Shown here piece after piece: positions 22,492 through 23,839 of a stretch of DNA of 23,839 nucleotides. Location of the stretch: positions 1 to 23,839 of the forward strand of contig CAZBEI010000018.1 in NCBI GenBank assembly GCA_964490895.1. Reading direction: 5' to 3'. The notes under the pieces are model-generated. The model worked only from the letters and a program-made list of their open reading frames with translations. It did no database searches and was not told the DNA's origin. Made by a program: the position numbers and the translations under genes. The first letter of the stretch is position 1. Each line of letters begins with the position of its first letter. Origin of the DNA: JACRAO01 sp964490895. Lineage in GTDB: Bacteria > Bdellovibrionota > UBA1018.

Positions 22492-23839
22492 CTAATAATA
22501 TTTTCTAAGCGAGTCAAGTCTCTTAAAATCCCTAAAGCGACACATTCTTTGTTCGACACCCAAAGGTTTTCCCACAATTTCCTTAAATAAAATGTCAAAG
22601 GTTAAGTCCTTTAGTTTTGAACTCGAAGACGGGTAAATCGTTCCATTGCATAACGCGAGTGGAATATCCTCAGGCCAATGGCCTAAGGAAGTGAGTACAA
22701 TGGCACACACTTGGGCGCTGTAGATGGAGTTAGACACATCGTGGACAAAATTTCTGGATTTGTCTTCGAAGTCTAAGACCTCATTGTTTTTCTTTGCTCC
22801 TGCCTGTGCCCGTTCTAGGGCTTTGGCAATATTGTTGCTAAAAGTTTTAATAAAAATTTCGAGATTGTGAGCCGAAGTATTGCGAGCAGCCTGTAAAATA
22901 TCGCGTAAATTTAAGGCATTTCGATCGCGCTCCGAAACTCCTTCCGAAAATTTATCGAGGATGTCTTGTCCACTTGTTTTTAAAATTAAATGAATATCAG
23001 GATTCAATACACTTTTTCCAAGTTCAATCAAAATTCGCTGCATCACATAGATGATGCGGTCAGAAATGTAAGTTTCGCTGTCTGACAAATGGAGTTCGTA
23101 GCGCAGGTCCTCTAGTTTTTCGATAGCTCTATTTCTTTTTTCTGTGCGATTAATGTAATGGTCAGGTTCCCAAGTGTTCAAAATAATGGCCACATTTTTC
23201 AGGATATCTTTCGTTTCTTTTATTTCTCCAATTTCAAGATGGAATTCTTGAAGCTCTTTTTGCTTTAATTTTTTTTCTAGAAATCTAAAATATTCAATAA
23301 AATGCTGTGCAACCTTGAGTGCGCTCAAGTGTCCTTCTTTGGCTGATTCTTTTCCACTGCTCAATTTCAAGGAAGGATCTGGGTTTGATAGATCTGCCCC
23401 TCTTCGTTTTACGGTTTGAAACACGGGTTCTATGATTTCCAAAGCACGATTCTTAATCGTGTTTAAGTCAATCCCAGGAGATAAACCGATGGTGTCTGAT
23501 CCTGGTGGCGCCAGAAGAACGGAGGGCACATCTGTATCTAATGCAATTTTAAATAAAAGCTTAGCTCTGCTAAACTGACGCCCTACTGGGGTGCTCGGAC
23601 TTGAAAATGGGCTACTCGGTGCTGGACTTCCAGTAAACAATAAATTGACTACTTGGTCTATTGCAGTGCGGATTGCGAGTTCTTTTGCGGTGCCTTTAGA
23701 TCCGTTTTGATTGATGATAGCCGTGAGAGAGCTGACTAAGTTATTCATTGTTGTTTCATCAAGTTTTGCTTCGGTGAGGCGTGTGTTTGAAATAAAATCA
23801 GACGAAGGGCTTGCATTGGCAACGGATTGAACCCATTCG
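22492..23839 (-). CDS. Unknown helical protein, N-terminus outside the window
   Basis: The frame is open to the right edge: upstream of the ATG at 23748 another 30 codons read through without a stop (ending, at the start of what is visible, EWVQSVANASPSSDFIS). So 23748 need not be the real start and the gene is probably cut by the window. The visible ~448 residues are mostly charged alpha-helix with a short Ser/Pro-rich linker (SPAPSSPFSSPSTPVG) near residue 40 of the part after Met23748. I see no signal peptide, membrane segment, ATP-binding motif or known family signature. Its stop codon directly abuts the stop of the convergent FecR-domain gene, leaving no terminator space. Confidence 0.65.
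   Translation of the reverse strand, partial: EWVQSVANASPSSDFISNTRLTEAKLDETTMNNLVSSLTAIINQNGSKGTAKELAIRTAIDQVVNLLFTGSPAPSSPFSSPSTPVGRQFSRAKLLFKIALDTDVPSVLLAPPGSDTIGLSPGIDLNTIKNRALEIIEPVFQTVKRRGADLSNPDPSLKLSSGKESAKEGHLSALKVAQHFIEYFRFLEKKLKQKELQEFHLEIGEIKETKDILKNVAIILNTWEPDHYINRTEKRNRAIEKLEDLRYELHLSDSETYISDRIIYVMQRILIELGKSVLNPDIHLILKTSGQDILDKFSEGVSERDRNALNLRDILQAARNTSAHNLEIFIKTFSNNIAKALERAQAGAKKNNEVLDFEDKSRNFVHDVSNSIYSAQVCAIVLTSLGHWPEDIPLALCNGTIYPSSSSKLKDLTFDILFKEIVGKPLGVEQRMCRFRDFKRLDSLRKYY

Overview
The window looks like a chromosomal segment of a Gram-negative bacterium of moderate to low GC. It carries LPS-type sugar enzymes, a C-terminal-Phe outer-membrane beta-barrel and secreted proteins with signal peptides. 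A dimeric (single-chain) glycyl-tRNA synthetase next to pyruvate phosphate dikinase, several Shine-Dalgarno-less starts and many orphan secreted proteins remind me of the Bdellovibrionota or other former delta-proteobacteria. That placement is an inference from gene content, not a measurement.

Layout. 1-413: the 3' end of an RsuA-type pseudouridine synthase, an initiator tRNA whose promoter sits in that gene's tail, and a possible 50-codon gene. 454-2059: an AT-rich AAA ATPase (AAA_14/DUF4143 type with a nuclease-like C-terminus) facing a small XRE regulator. 2108-6143 (minus): glyS followed by ppdK, probably one transcript. 6176-7726: an orphan OppA-type binding protein. 7744-9456 (minus): an MsbA-like ABC exporter. 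9487-11049: a GalE epimerase fused to a GmhB/HisB-N-type HAD phosphatase, its 3' end overlapping convergent recO by 65 bases. 11933-14183: a second AAA_14/DUF4143-type ATPase and a secreted helical protein of unknown function. 14222-19705: a four-gene operon with three ATGA overlaps, encoding an HpcH/CitE-type lyase, a methylsuccinyl-CoA-dehydrogenase-like flavoenzyme, a two-domain mesaconyl-CoA-hydratase-like MaoC protein and a B12-type acyl-CoA mutase catalytic subunit. 19744-22491: a TPR plus outer-membrane-barrel protein divergent from a secreted FecR-domain protein. 22492-23839 (minus): an unknown helical protein cut by the right edge.

How the genes fit together. The metabolic centrepiece is the operon. 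Its order matches the lower half of the ethylmalonyl-CoA pathway: methylsuccinyl-CoA to mesaconyl-CoA to beta-methylmalyl-CoA to glyoxylate plus propionyl-CoA, with a mutase acting on ethylmalonyl-CoA or methylmalonyl-CoA. The mutase ends where full-length enzymes begin their B12-binding domain, so a separate B12 subunit must lie elsewhere. It also has an altered N-terminal active-site segment. The other cluster that looks like a system is the TPR/barrel plus FecR pair, whose architecture recalls outer-membrane export devices.

A window-wide regulatory pattern is that several lead genes have a -10-like hexamer 5-10 bases before the start codon and no Shine-Dalgarno sequence. Two of the three internal operon genes have a clear one. 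Leaderless transcription is therefore predicted for the lead genes.
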